This document shows, piece after piece, positions 53,669 through 62,594 of a stretch of DNA of 64,000 bases (positions are counted from its first letter, which is position 1; every line of letters starts with the position of its first letter). The stretch is from Flavobacterium sp. ZT3R18 (GTDB lineage: Bacteria; Bacteroidota; Bacteroidia; Flavobacteriales; Flavobacteriaceae): positions 252,786 to 316,785 of the forward strand of contig NZ_VJZS01000003.1 in NCBI RefSeq assembly GCF_007097385.1. The letters are read 5' to 3'. A program made the position numbers and the translations under genes. The notes under the pieces were generated by a model. The model was given only the letters and a program-made list of their open reading frames with translations. It did not search any database and was not told the origin of the DNA.

Positions 53669-55582
53669 ATGAAAAAATATATTTTATTTTTCTTAATTCT
53701 CTCCATCAATTTTTCTTTTTCTCAAAAAAGCAAACAAAAAGAAATTGATTCCTTAGAAATAGAATTAAGTCATGCTAAAGAAGACACCCTAAAGGTAAAA
53801 ATACTAGATCATTTATCAGCCTTAAACTTTTATCTAGATTCTAATTTAAGTTTTAAACATGCAAAATCAGCATTATTGCTTTCGCAAAAACTGCGTTATA
53901 AAAAAGGAACAGCATATGCTTACAACAATATCGGAATATATTATTTGTTAAAATCTGATTTCCCGAAGGCTTTGAATTATGTTTTTAAAGCACTAAAAAT
54001 TCATGAAGATAGAAATAACAAGTATGGAATTGCTAGTTCTAGTAACGCTCTTGGAACCATCTATGTAGAATTCAAAAATTACAAACTGGCTCTTAGCTGC
54101 TATAACAAAGCATTAAAAACAAGTAAAGAAATAAAAGACCAAGAATCTATTGCTACTTACCTAAACAACATTGGAGATGTTTATTTAAAAATGAAAAAAT
54201 ATCCAAAAGCGTTATTCTATTTCAACAAAGCCTTGATTACCAACGGAATAAGGAAAAACAGTTTTGAATCTGGATTAAACTACACTAATATTGGCATAAC
54301 AAACAACTACTTAAAACAATATGAAAAATCCATAAAAGCAACCACCAAATCGATTTTAATCAATAAAAATGATCCCAGTTTATTTAATGGCTTTAACAAA
54401 ATAGAATTAGGAAAATCGTATTATTTTCTGGCTTTAGAAGAACAAAATAAATTAAAAAAAGAAAAGTTATTACAAAAATCAATAGATTATATAAATGAGG
54501 CGATGCTCCTCTTTACAAAACACAAATCCTTAATAGACATCAGAGATGCTTATTTGTATCTCTCCAAAATAAAAAAAGCTCAAGGCAAACACGAGGATGC
54601 ACTATACTTCTTTGAAAAAAACACCTATCTTAATGACTCCATTTTTTCGAATAAAAATAAAATACAAATAGCACTACTGGAGTCAAAAAGAGAAATTGAA
54701 TTAAGGGATAAAAAAATTGAGATTCAAGACCTTAAAATAAAAAATGCTTCCCGTAAAGTATATTTATTAATTACCATAAGTATAGGAATACTTATTCTTT
54801 TAGCACTGTTTTTATGGCTCTATCTTTCTAAAAGAAAAACAAACCAATTACTGAATGATAAAAACAAAATAATTTCTACCATAAACAGTCAAAAAGACAA
54901 GTTCTTCTCTATTATTGCTCACGACTTAAGAGACCCATTTAACGGTTTTCTTGGTCTGTCCGAATTATTAGCCGAGGATCTTGACAATATGACCAAAGAA
55001 GAAATTCAGTTTGCTGCAGTAAGTATGAAAAGTTCTGCTACCAATTTATTTCAGCTATTAGAGAACTTACTGGAATGGTCTAGAATGGAGCAAGGTTTAA
55101 TTCCCTTTGCACCACAGGAAAAACTAGTAGTATCAATAGTGGCCGAATGCATGACCACTATACAAGAGGCAGCCAACAACAAAAACATCAGTATCAATAT
55201 TGAAATTTCCGAAAAAACTACCGTTTTTGCAGATAACAACAGTATTCATTCTGTGATAAGAAACCTAGTATCAAACGCTGTAAAATTCACTCCCGAAAGA
55301 GGAACCATAAGCATAAAGGCCAAGGAAGACGACAAAAAAACCACTATTTCTATAACCGATACAGGAATTGGAATGAGTGCCAAAATGGTCGAAAACCTAT
55401 TCAGACTCGATGTTGAAACCAATAGAAACGGTACCAATGACGAACCTAGTACTGGTTTAGGATTGATTCTTTGCAAAGAATTTGTAGAAAAACATGGAGG
55501 AGAAATTTGGGTAGAAAGTGAGGAAGAAAAAGGAACAACGTTTAACATCAGTTTCCCCAACAAAAAATACAGCTCTATTTAA
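53669..55582 (+). CDS. TPR-containing sensor histidine kinase
   Basis: The protein is 637 aa from the ATG at 53669. It has a signal peptide (MKKYILFFLILSINFSFSQ), a TPR array of about seven units (about 50-330, e.g. AYAYNNIGIYYLLKSDFPKALNYVFKALKIHED split), a coiled segment, one transmembrane helix (about 363-386), then HisKA with IIAHDLRDPF (His418) and HATPase_c with LVSNAVKFTPE, TDTGIGMS and GLGLILCKEF. No receiver domain follows and no response regulator is adjacent, so its partner is elsewhere. This architecture is typical of Bacteroidota. Confidence 0.92.
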   Translation: MKKYILFFLILSINFSFSQKSKQKEIDSLEIELSHAKEDTLKVKILDHLSALNFYLDSNLSFKHAKSALLLSQKLRYKKGTAYAYNNIGIYYLLKSDFPKALNYVFKALKIHEDRNNKYGIASSSNALGTIYVEFKNYKLALSCYNKALKTSKEIKDQESIATYLNNIGDVYLKMKKYPKALFYFNKALITNGIRKNSFESGLNYTNIGITNNYLKQYEKSIKATTKSILINKNDPSLFNGFNKIELGKSYYFLALEEQNKLKKEKLLQKSIDYINEAMLLFTKHKSLIDIRDAYLYLSKIKKAQGKHEDALYFFEKNTYLNDSIFSNKNKIQIALLESKREIELRDKKIEIQDLKIKNASRKVYLLITISIGILILLALFLWLYLSKRKTNQLLNDKNKIISTINSQKDKFFSIIAHDLRDPFNGFLGLSELLAEDLDNMTKEEIQFAAVSMKSSATNLFQLLENLLEWSRMEQGLIPFAPQEKLVVSIVAECMTTIQEAANNKNISINIEISEKTTVFADNNSIHSVIRNLVSNAVKFTPERGTISIKAKEDDKKTTISITDTGIGMSAKMVENLFRLDVETNRNGTNDEPSTGLGLILCKEFVEKHGGEIWVESEEEKGTTFNISFPNKKYSSI

Positions 55583-55672
55583 ATTCATGTTACAAAACAA
55601 TTTCTAATCCATATAGTTCGAAAATCAATTCATTTTGTATTTTTATGCGTCTCTAATACAAAACCAAAAACC

Positions 55673-56068
55673 ATGCTTAAAAAACCATTTTTTATTCTGA
55701 CGCTTTTTGTAGCACTTTCTTCATGCACTTCTAAAACAGATAGTCCAGTTACCAATATAAGCGGACTGTGGACTGATGTAAACTCCAGTAATTTCAAAAA
55801 TTGCTATGTAATTATTGCTCAAGATGGAAATAAAATCATCATGAATCATTATCTTGAATTTAAAGGCATTGGAATGGTTGAATACGGTATCGGAAAAATA
55901 AAAGACACCACTATTTCCTACGATGTTATCGTTACCAAAGCTATTCCGGGTTGGGCTACCAAAGGAAAGCACTTTCTAACCTTAAACAAAAAAGGGGATA
56001 CTCTTAGAGGAACCTATCAAGATGAGCAAGGAAAACACGGTACAATTGTATTCGCTAGATTAAAATAA
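55673..56068 (+). CDS. Small lipoprotein of unknown function
   Basis: The 131-aa protein has a lipoprotein signal peptide (MLKKPFFILTLFVALSSC). The mature part is beta-rich (ISGLWTDVNSSNFKNCYVII, KGIGMVEYGIGKIKDTTISYDVIVTKA, GDTLRGTYQDEQGKHGTIVFARL) and resembles a lipocalin-like fold. It has no neighbours that suggest a role. Confidence 0.7.
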   Translation: MLKKPFFILTLFVALSSCTSKTDSPVTNISGLWTDVNSSNFKNCYVIIAQDGNKIIMNHYLEFKGIGMVEYGIGKIKDTTISYDVIVTKAIPGWATKGKHFLTLNKKGDTLRGTYQDEQGKHGTIVFARLK

Positions 56069-56109
56069 ACAAAAAATAAAATTTCAAAACATATTAGAAT
56101 GAAATTTAA

Positions 56110-56172
56110 ACCATATAAGTTCATTTAAGTTAAGGTCGCAAGACTTAAATGAACTTGATTACTTATATAGTT
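56110..56172. repeat. ATATAAGTTCATTTAAGT inverted-repeat element
   Basis: ACCATATAAGTTCATTTAAGT (56110-56130) pairs with ACTTAAATGAACTTGATTACTTATATAGTT (56143-56172). The left arm repeats the words of 154-431 and 39622-39702 in shorter form. Confidence 0.75.
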
Positions 56173-56214
56173 ATTTTTTTTGTTCACATTATTTAATAGA
56201 GATTGGCTTAAGAA

Positions 56215-56811
56215 TTATAATTTTGCTTTCAATTTTGCTTTTACCTCATCAAACCATTCGTTTTTGAGGATACTCAAAATAATACTGTCTCTACGTACCT
56301 CACTTCCTAAAGTAGGCATGTGACTTCTCAAAACACCTTCAACTTTACAGCCAATACTTTTCATGGCCGCTATGCTACGGAGGTTGTTATTGTCTGCACG
56401 GAATTCTACTCGCTCCATTCCAAGGGTTTCGAAGGCATGTTGCAATAAAAGATACTTGCAATGTTTATTGAGTCCTGTTCCTCTAAACTCCTTTCCATAC
56501 CAAGTGTAGCCCAATTGCAAAGTTTTAAACGCAACATTTATATCATAAAAACGAGTGCTTCCCGCGTATTTTCCTGTTTTCTTATCGAAAACCACAAAGG
56601 GAAATTCAGTTTTCTTTTCTTTGCCTTTTAGAGCTAACTGAATATAGTTTTCTAGATTTTCCTTTCCGTTGGCACGAACTAAGGAGTATTCCCAAGTTTC
56701 GGGTTCATTGAGGGAAATATCCAATAGATTATCGACATCGGTTGCTTGCAAAGGACGAAGTAAAACCATTTCGTCTTCTAGGATTGTATTTTTAGAGAAA
56801 TCTAAACTCAT
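56215..56811 (-). CDS. GNAT N-acetyltransferase, RimJ/RimL type
   Basis: The protein is 198 aa from the ATG at 56811 (SLDFSKNTILEDEMVLLRPL); the in-frame upstream stretch is not typical and is discarded. It has the Acetyltransf_3 profile: TGKYAGSTRFYDI, LGYTWYGKEFRGTGLNKHCKYLLLQHAFE with the acetyl-CoA-binding Gly-x-Gly loop, and ERVEFRADNNNLRSIAAMKSIGCKVEGVLR. Substrate is unknown; family members acetylate ribosomal proteins or small molecules. Confidence 0.85.
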   Translation of the reverse strand: MSLDFSKNTILEDEMVLLRPLQATDVDNLLDISLNEPETWEYSLVRANGKENLENYIQLALKGKEKKTEFPFVVFDKKTGKYAGSTRFYDINVAFKTLQLGYTWYGKEFRGTGLNKHCKYLLLQHAFETLGMERVEFRADNNNLRSIAAMKSIGCKVEGVLRSHMPTLGSEVRRDSIILSILKNEWFDEVKAKLKAKL

Positions 56812-56854
56812 TTTCTGTCTTTTTTTACAAAGAAACGAAGTTTTACAAATAAAA

Positions 56855-56914
56855 ACCATTAAGACATTAAGTTTATTAAGATCCATATCTCAATAAACTT
56901 AATGTCTTAATGGT
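56855..56914. repeat. ACCATTAAGACATTAAG palindrome
   Basis: ACCATTAAGACATTAAGTTTATTAAG ... CTCAATAAACTTAATGTCTTAATGGT is a long perfect hairpin that overlaps the region upstream of the GNAT start. Similar TTAAGACATTAAG words recur in the 33424 region and at 25287-25320. Confidence 0.8.
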
Positions 56915-56946
56915 AAAAAATAGAATTAATAATTTAATTGATGCTA

Positions 56947-57303
56947 CTACTCACACATTTCATCATAACGCTCTGGAACCTGTGGGTCATACAGCGGGCA
57001 TTTGAATTCGGCCATGGTGTCTACCAATAAATTCATGGTTTTTCCTTCGGTGCCGTAACAGTCAATTTTGATGCTTTGGGGAGTGGTTCTTATATGAAAA
57101 GCTCCTTTGCCATTGGTGTTTTTCCAACTGTTTTCATCTACTTTTTCCCATTTTGAAAACACGGTGTTGAATCTATTCATGATTACGTCAACAGGAAGCG
57201 TTTCGAGACCTTCGACTTCTTGCTGTTCGTCTATGGCTTCGTAAACCTCGTGGTGGTTTAAATAAATTTCGTCTAGGTATTTCCAAAAAACTAATTCGTA
57301 CAT
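56947..57303 (-). CDS. Conserved protein of unknown function
   Basis: The 118-aa cytoplasmic protein (MYELVFWKYLDEIYLNHHEVYEAI at the N-terminus, read in parts; VDVIMNRFNTVFSKWEKVDENSW in the middle; TPQSIKIDCYGTEG near the end) has no motif I recognise. It looks like a small Bacteroidota-specific protein, mixed alpha/beta and acidic. It is in the same direction as purM, about 80 bp downstream of it. Confidence 0.65.
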   Translation of the reverse strand: MYELVFWKYLDEIYLNHHEVYEAIDEQQEVEGLETLPVDVIMNRFNTVFSKWEKVDENSWKNTNGKGAFHIRTTPQSIKIDCYGTEGKTMNLLVDTMAEFKCPLYDPQVPERYDEMCE

Positions 57304-57346
57304 AATGGTTTATATTTTACCCTAACGAGAAGCCGTATTTTTTTAA

Positions 57347-57375
57347 ACCTGACGGGTTTTTAAAACCCGTCAGGT
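57347..57375. repeat. ACCTGACGGG hairpin
   Basis: ACCTGACGGGTTTTTAAAACCCGTCAGGT is a perfect palindrome directly after purM. It is nearly identical to AGACCTAACAGGTTTTTAAAACCTGTTAGGTCT at 27112. Paired substitutions (G-C for A-T) keep the stem intact. Confidence 0.85.
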
Positions 57376-57384
57376 ATAAAAAAA

Positions 57385-58563
57385 TTAATACTCGAAAGTA
57401 CCGTATTCGCTAGTAATTGTTAACTTTTTAATATCAGAAGCCTCTACTCTACCCACAATTTGCGCATCGACATTGAATGACTTTGAAATGGCGATAATAT
57501 CCTGAGCTACCTCTTCGGACACATACACTTCCATACGGTGTCCGCAATTGAAGACTTGATACATTTCTTTCCAATCGGTTTTTGATTGCTCTTGTATCAA
57601 TTGAAATAATGGTGGTACTGGAAATAAATTATCCTTTATAATATGCAGATTTTGCACAAAATGTAAAATTTTGGTTTGTGCTCCACCACTGCAATGTACC
57701 ATTCCGTGAATATCACTAGAGGTATATTTATCTAAAATTTTCTTGATAATTGGCGCATAGGTTCTTGTTGGCGAAAGCACCAGTTGCCCAGCATCTATAG
57801 GCGAATTGGCCACGGGATCTGTTAGTTTTACCTGTCCAGAATAGATTAATTCTTGAGGCACTGCGGAATCAAAACTTTCTGGATATTTGGTTGCCAAATA
57901 CTTTTCGAAAACATCGTGACGAGCAGAGGTCAAACCGTTGCTTCCCATTCCTCCATTGTAACTTTTCTCGTAAGTAGCCTGACCAAAAGAGGCCATTCCC
58001 ACAATGACATCGCCCGCTTTTATATTGGCATTATCAATTACTTTAGAACGTTTCATTCTGGCTGTTACCGTAGAATCTACGATTATGGTTCTTACCACAT
58101 CGCCGACGTCGGCAGTTTCGCCACCTGTAGAATGTATGGTTACTCCAAATGTATCTAGTTCTTTTATGAGTTCTTCGGTTCCGTTGATAATGGCAGACAA
58201 AACTTCGCCTGGAATCAAATTTTTGTTTCTACCAATTGTAGAAGAAAGCAAGATATTATCTGTAGCTCCTACACACAATAAGTCGTCAATATTCATAATT
58301 AATGCATCCTGAGCAATTCCTTTCCAAACCGAAATATCTCCAGTTTCTTTCCAATACATATAGGCCAACGATGATTTTGTACCTGCACCATCTGCGTGCA
58401 TAATGAGGCAATAGTCTTCGTCTTGTGTTAAATAATCTGGGACAATTTTACAAAATGCCTGTGGAAACAATCCTTTGTCTATGTTTTTAATGGCGTTATG
58501 CACATCTTCTTTGGATGCCGATACACCGCGTTGTGCATATCTTTTTGAAGTATCTGAACTCAT
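57385..58563 (-). CDS. purM: Phosphoribosylformylglycinamidine cyclo-ligase (AIR synthetase)
   Basis: The protein is 392 aa from the ATG at 58563 (SSDTSKRYAQRGVSASKEDVHNAI). It makes aminoimidazole ribotide from FGAM with ATP in purine synthesis. The AIRS motifs are present: YAQRGVSASKE, HADGAGTKSSLAYMYWKETGD, DDLLCVGATDNILLSSTIGRN, HSTGGETADVGDVVRTI, and a C-terminal MVHCSGGAQTKILHFV and FNCGHRMEVYV. It is longer and more divergent than enterobacterial PurM, as is usual in Bacteroidota. Confidence 0.92.
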   Translation of the reverse strand: MSSDTSKRYAQRGVSASKEDVHNAIKNIDKGLFPQAFCKIVPDYLTQDEDYCLIMHADGAGTKSSLAYMYWKETGDISVWKGIAQDALIMNIDDLLCVGATDNILLSSTIGRNKNLIPGEVLSAIINGTEELIKELDTFGVTIHSTGGETADVGDVVRTIIVDSTVTARMKRSKVIDNANIKAGDVIVGMASFGQATYEKSYNGGMGSNGLTSARHDVFEKYLATKYPESFDSAVPQELIYSGQVKLTDPVANSPIDAGQLVLSPTRTYAPIIKKILDKYTSSDIHGMVHCSGGAQTKILHFVQNLHIIKDNLFPVPPLFQLIQEQSKTDWKEMYQVFNCGHRMEVYVSEEVAQDIIAISKSFNVDAQIVGRVEASDIKKLTITSEYGTFEY

Positions 58564-58587
58564 TTTTTTAGTTGTGTGTATGTTAGG

Positions 58588-58618
58588 CAAAGATAATTTT
58601 AATGTAACAATTATACAA
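58588..58618 (-). promoter_or_regulatory. Putative purM promoter
   Basis: On the minus strand TTG (58618-58616) and TATCTTTG (58595-58588) are separated by 20 bp, close to the consensus. The -7 box is 24 bp upstream of the ATG. Confidence 0.55.
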
Positions 58619-58631
58619 TTATATACGGTAT

Positions 58632-58715
58632 CAATTTCAACGGCAATATCAATGGCAAATTCAATAGCAATTTCAATATCAATAGCAATGGCAATTTCAA
58701 TGGTAAATGCAAAAT
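58632..58715. repeat. Degenerate 12-mer tandem repeat
   Basis: Seven 12-bp units follow each other without gaps: CAATTTCAACGG, CAATATCAATGG, CAAATTCAATAG, CAATTTCAATAT, CAATAGCAATGG, CAATTTCAATGG, TAAATGCAAAAT. It lies upstream of the purM promoter and is followed by CTAAACTTTCTAAA word repeats up to the OmpA gene stop. Confidence 0.85.
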
Positions 58716-58777
58716 TCTAAAAAATTCTAAATTCTAAACTCTCTAAACTTTCTAAACCCTAAACTTTCTAAACCTTT

Positions 58778-59662
58778 CTAATTCGAAATAATTTCAATTT
58801 CAACCCGACGGTTTGCTTCTCTTTCTTCTTCAGATTTTTCAGGTAATGGATATAGTGGCTTTGTACTGCCATATCCTTTAAAAGTCATTCTACTTTTATC
58901 GATTCCATTAAATTCAAGAAACTTATATATGGCTTTGGCTCTTTGGGTAGACAAATCTCTAATATCAATGCCCACACAGCACAGATGCCCTTGAATTTGA
59001 ATTTTTAAATCAGGATAACTTTGCATCACAGTTAGCAATTCATACATTTTTGCTCTGGACTGCGGCATTATACCAAACGAATCAACATAAAAATTCATGT
59101 TTTGGAGTTTTAGCTTCTCCCCTACATTGGCCACGCTTACTTTTCTCATAAAAATGGTATCCATTTTAAACTCAGAAATGGAGCCATCTGGATTCTCAAA
59201 AGCTAATTTATCAGGGAATTTTACAATTTCTTTTTTTTTTATAACCTCAATTTCTTTCTTCTCCTTTATAATTTCTGCCTCATGGACAAAATCTTTTGGC
59301 TGAATATAATACAACGTTACCTTTCTGTTCTCGGCTTTTATTTTAGACAAAGTATGCAGCTCTCCAAAACTTCTGGTTTTAAAATCTTCCCTAATTTTCA
59401 CTTTCCCTTTTATGACATTAAATACATAATCTATGCGTTTTCTAGCCAAAGTATCATTATAACCAACAGATCCTTCTTCATCACAAAAACCATAAACTCC
59501 TATAATTTTAGTCTCTTTATGCTGCACTAACCATTGGTTTAACTTTAGCAATTCGTCTTTTTTTAGGATAAAGGCATTACTGTCAAAATAAAACGAGACT
59601 TGTTCTTGCGAAAAAACACAGGATACCATAAAGAAAAAAAGTAGTGTCGCTAAAAATTTCAT
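58778..59662 (-). CDS. Double OmpA-domain protein
   Basis: The 294-aa protein has a signal peptide (MKFLATLLFFFMVSCVFSQ) and two OmpA/MotB-like modules. The first (about 22-112: VSFYFDSNAFILKKDELLKLN, YGFCDEEGSVGYNDTLARKRIDYVFN) and the second (about 185-294: QIQGHLCCVGIDIRDLSTQRAKAIYKFLE, RMTFKGYGSTKPLYP, REANRRVEIEI) are both recognisable. No lipobox or beta-barrel precedes them. It probably binds peptidoglycan and tethers envelope parts. Confidence 0.85.
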   Translation of the reverse strand: MKFLATLLFFFMVSCVFSQEQVSFYFDSNAFILKKDELLKLNQWLVQHKETKIIGVYGFCDEEGSVGYNDTLARKRIDYVFNVIKGKVKIREDFKTRSFGELHTLSKIKAENRKVTLYYIQPKDFVHEAEIIKEKKEIEVIKKKEIVKFPDKLAFENPDGSISEFKMDTIFMRKVSVANVGEKLKLQNMNFYVDSFGIMPQSRAKMYELLTVMQSYPDLKIQIQGHLCCVGIDIRDLSTQRAKAIYKFLEFNGIDKSRMTFKGYGSTKPLYPLPEKSEEEREANRRVEIEIISN

Positions 59663-60004
59663 ATTGTCGCTTTATTTTATCAAATCTACAATAAAACTAG
59701 AGGGATTGCAACTAAACCTTTTTCAGGAATAACAACATATTGTTTTTTGATTTAAAAAAAAATAATAAATAGTAGAGGAGTAAAATAAGGCAGGTAAGTC
59801 TTGTTATTCGCTGAATATCAGTTAATAAACTTAAGTAGTTTATTTCTCATAATGTTCTGGTTGTTAGCATTTTAACAAAAAAACAACATACGTAAATAGC
59901 TGTAAATCAGACATGTATGTCGTGTTTGTTTTTTCTCTTTATTTGACTTGTTTTTTTTAAGATCTTTTAATTTAATTTTGTTGAAGGAATTAATTTAAAA
60001 GGTT
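59663..60004. other. AT-rich gap upstream of the polyketide synthase
   Basis: I see no gene or clear -33/-7 pair in these 340 bases, only T-rich stretches and short hairpins. Confidence 0.5.
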
Positions 60005-61225
60005 ATGAAAAGTATTATTATTTCTAATTTTCATCCCATTCTAGTTGGCAAATTATTTGAGCAAGCAAAGCTTAATCAGTACACTAAGTTTTTATATTAT
60101 CATTTCCAGAATCTTCCAAAATTAAATAGTGCAGATGTTGAAAGTATTGATGATGAATCAATTAATTTTAAGATTATATCGGATCAGGTGGATAAGTATT
60201 CTGTTTCTTCTGAAAGCATTAATAGCAGACAATGCATAATTTTTGAAGAAGTTGAGGATTTTATTGAAAATATAATGGATGTTACATCTCCTTCAGAATA
60301 TCATTTTCCTCTTGGTTTTGAAGTGAAGTTAGGGAATTCTTTTGGACCAAAAATTGAGGTTCGAATGGAATGGTTTAAAAGAAAAATGGGGTACGTTTTT
60401 GATGAATTTTATTCCAATACAGTCACTAGACCCGAAAACCTGGTACATGTTACTTGTTCCGGCTATTCTTCTCCCAGTGTGGCCCAGAAAGCGGTTATAG
60501 AAAGAAATTGGGATACTGTTCAAGTAACCCATTCATATCATATGGGATGTTATGGTGCTTTTCCTGCTATTCGGACAGCTAGTAGCTTAATATGTGCCAG
60601 TCTAATTAACGGAAGAGCAGATGTTGTTCATACGGAATTATTGACTGCACACTTAAATTTGACCGAGTTCTCTCCTTCAAATACCATGATTTGTTCTCTT
60701 TTTGCAGACGGCTTTATAGGCTACTCTTTATATGAAGAAAAAGCATTTATGATTGATGATACGATTCAAGAAAAAAAAGGATTACGAATTTTAGCTTTTC
60801 ATGAGGTTATCATTCCGGATTCATTAGAAGATATGTCCTGGGATTTAGGAGAGTATAATTTTTTAATGACTCTTTCTAAACGGGTTCCTGTTTTTATTCG
60901 TAAAAACATCAAATCTTTTTTGACAACTCTTTGTAAAAATGGAGGTGTTGATCTTGAAGAACAGAAATCTAAGATGCATTTTGCCATTCATCCAGGTGGG
61001 CCAAAAATTATTGATTATGTAGTAGGCGAAATAGGACTGTTAAAAGATCAGGCACGTTGGTCTTATGAAGTCTTACGTGTTCATGGAAACATGTCTTCCG
61101 CTACAATTCCACATATTTTTAATGAAATTGTTAATGATCCAGCCATAGAATCTGGAACTAAAGTTGTAGCGATGGCATTTGGGCCAGGTCTTACCGCAAC
61201 TGGACTCTTGCTGGAAAAGTTGTAG
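60005..61225 (+). CDS. Type III polyketide synthase (chalcone/stilbene synthase family)
   Basis: The 406-aa protein has the thiolase-fold type III synthase triad: Cys182 in YHMGCYGAFPAIRTA, His329 in AIHPGGPKIID and Asn362 in VHGNMSSATIPHI, in the same order and near-identical spacing (His to Asn 33 residues) as plant chalcone synthase. It ends MAFGPGLTATGLLLEKL, matching the GFGPGLT motif. Such enzymes condense acyl-CoA starters with malonyl-CoA into alkylresorcinols or pyrones. In other bacteria a methyltransferase or hydroxylase often follows; here no tailoring gene is adjacent. The product is unknown. Confidence 0.92.
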   Translation: MKSIIISNFHPILVGKLFEQAKLNQYTKFLYYHFQNLPKLNSADVESIDDESINFKIISDQVDKYSVSSESINSRQCIIFEEVEDFIENIMDVTSPSEYHFPLGFEVKLGNSFGPKIEVRMEWFKRKMGYVFDEFYSNTVTRPENLVHVTCSGYSSPSVAQKAVIERNWDTVQVTHSYHMGCYGAFPAIRTASSLICASLINGRADVVHTELLTAHLNLTEFSPSNTMICSLFADGFIGYSLYEEKAFMIDDTIQEKKGLRILAFHEVIIPDSLEDMSWDLGEYNFLMTLSKRVPVFIRKNIKSFLTTLCKNGGVDLEEQKSKMHFAIHPGGPKIIDYVVGEIGLLKDQARWSYEVLRVHGNMSSATIPHIFNEIVNDPAIESGTKVVAMAFGPGLTATGLLLEKL

Positions 61226-61801
61226 TTTTTATTTTTTTTAATCTACATAATATAGCTATTTTTTTTAAACTACTGACTATCAAGTTTGTTTCGTATTGTT
61301 TAAAAACTATTTTGCAAAGCAGAAATAGAACAAGAGAATGAGACAAAATTGATCTCTTCTTTTTTTGCAGATTCTTCATCTGTATGAATAGAGAGATTCA
61401 TTGGCTTATCTCTTTCATGAATTTTCATTCAAACTATAAATTATAGAAGTTCATACAAGCAGAATGATTAGTATCAACTAGTTGTTATATATCTTTCTTT
61501 CTATTTCTTAAAGGATTGATTTTTTTCTCTTCAAATTTAATTTTATAGTGCTTAAATTAACAAAATGCTATTAGATAACGTTAGTAATACAATGCTTAAT
61601 AACTTGATAACCAGTAAATTAACAAATAAAGTAGTATCTTGAAATTGTTGTTTCTGCATAATACTATTCTTATAGAGTAGGTAGTTAGTCGATGAAAATT
61701 GAATATTGTCGTTTTTTTTTGTTAATTTCTACACCCTCTTGTGTTAATAAATTACTTTTAATAGTGATTAATTTTTAAGTTGTTTTTAAGCTATTTTTAA
61801 A
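61226..61801. other. AT-rich gap before the structured repeats
   Basis: No reading frame with coding character is seen. The sequence is very A+T-rich. It leads into the three structured units that begin at 61802; a promoter for them could lie here but I cannot place it. Confidence 0.5.
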
Positions 61802-62345
61802 ACAACAGTTTAGTTAACAAAAGGATTTATTATTTTGTTTTTCTTAACAAAATTGCTTTTGGAGATGGGGTACTTCATAAAATTAATTTTTAAGGAGGTG
61901 TGTTATTTTTTCTAAGTTTTCTTTCCAAATCTGAAAACTTTTGTATTGTCCTACTTTTTATAATTTTCAATACTAATTGTTTTAATTAGAGTTTTTAAGT
62001 TTGTTTTTTTTAGCAACTATCTGGTTTAATAAAAGAATTTAGTTATTGTTCCCCACAATAGAATATCCTTTTGATGACAAGTACTTCGTGAAATTAATTT
62101 CACGGAGGTGTTTCGTTTTTCTGCAAGTTTTCTCCCCGAGTTTGAAAACTTTTGTTTTTACCTCATTTTATTAATTTCAATGCTTTAAGTGATCACTTTA
62201 AGCAACGTTTGGGTTAATGAAAGAATTCGTTATTGTTCCCCACAATAGAATGTCTTTTTAAAGATGGAGTCCTTCATAAATGTGTTTATGAGGGTGGTCT
62301 TGTGATTTCTTGATTTTGATGCCCAAGTCTATAAATTTTCTATTA
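61802..62345 (+). ncRNA. Three tandem structured-RNA-like units
   Basis: Three related units start at 61802, 62012 and 62201. Each has, in order: a small hairpin (TTTTGTT/AACAAAA in unit 1; TATTGT/ACAATA around TCCCC in units 2 and 3), a longer hairpin (CTTCATAAAA/TTTTTAAGGAG; CTTCGTGAA/TTCACGGAG; CCTTCATAAA/TTTATGAGGG), and in units 1 and 2 AAGTTTTC/GAAAACTT. The bases differ between units in ways that keep pairing (for example CGTGAA/TTCACG becoming CATAAA/TTTATG), as in a conserved RNA. No gene overlaps. The strand is chosen by orientation to the adhesin gene downstream and is not certain. It may be a known flavobacterial RNA motif such as Flavo-1; this was not compared. Confidence 0.65.
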
Positions 62346-62506
62346 TTTCTGATTTTATGGTTAAACTACACGCTATGAGATGAGCATGGTCGAAAATTGG
62401 TCGAAAACACCAATGATGATATGCGACTCGAGCGGTAGCGAACAGGCGAAGCAATTACATATAACCAATAAAAAAAAATAAATACAATAAATATAAATAG
62501 CAACAT

Positions 62507-62551
62507 ATGAAACAACATCTTCTGGTTTTTCGAAAACCCACTTTCTACTAA
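62507..62551 (+). CDS. Possible 14-residue leader peptide
   Basis: ATG to TAA encodes MKQHLLVFRKPTFY just before the hairpin that precedes the adhesin start. Nothing but its position supports translation; it may be chance. Confidence 0.2.
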   Translation: MKQHLLVFRKPTFY

Positions 62552-62562
62552 TCCTTTCTTAT

Positions 62563-62594
62563 TAATATTATGGTTTTAAAATCATAATATTATG
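62563..62594 (+). promoter_or_regulatory. Hairpin overlapping the adhesin start codon
   Basis: TAATATTATG (62563-62572) and CATAATATTA (62583-62592) form a perfect 10-base stem around GTTTTAAAAT. The right arm ends at the A of the ATG at 62592, so the structure would hide the ribosome-binding region. It may control translation, or be a leftover palindrome. Confidence 0.5.

Noticed and set aside
58632..58715. Tandem repeat looked at as a CRISPR array
   Set aside because: Units are 12 bp with no spacers, and no cas gene is present.
61191..61379. Minus-strand frame of 62 codons after the polyketide synthase
   Set aside because: It overlaps the synthase end, has no domain and an AT-rich, unordered composition.
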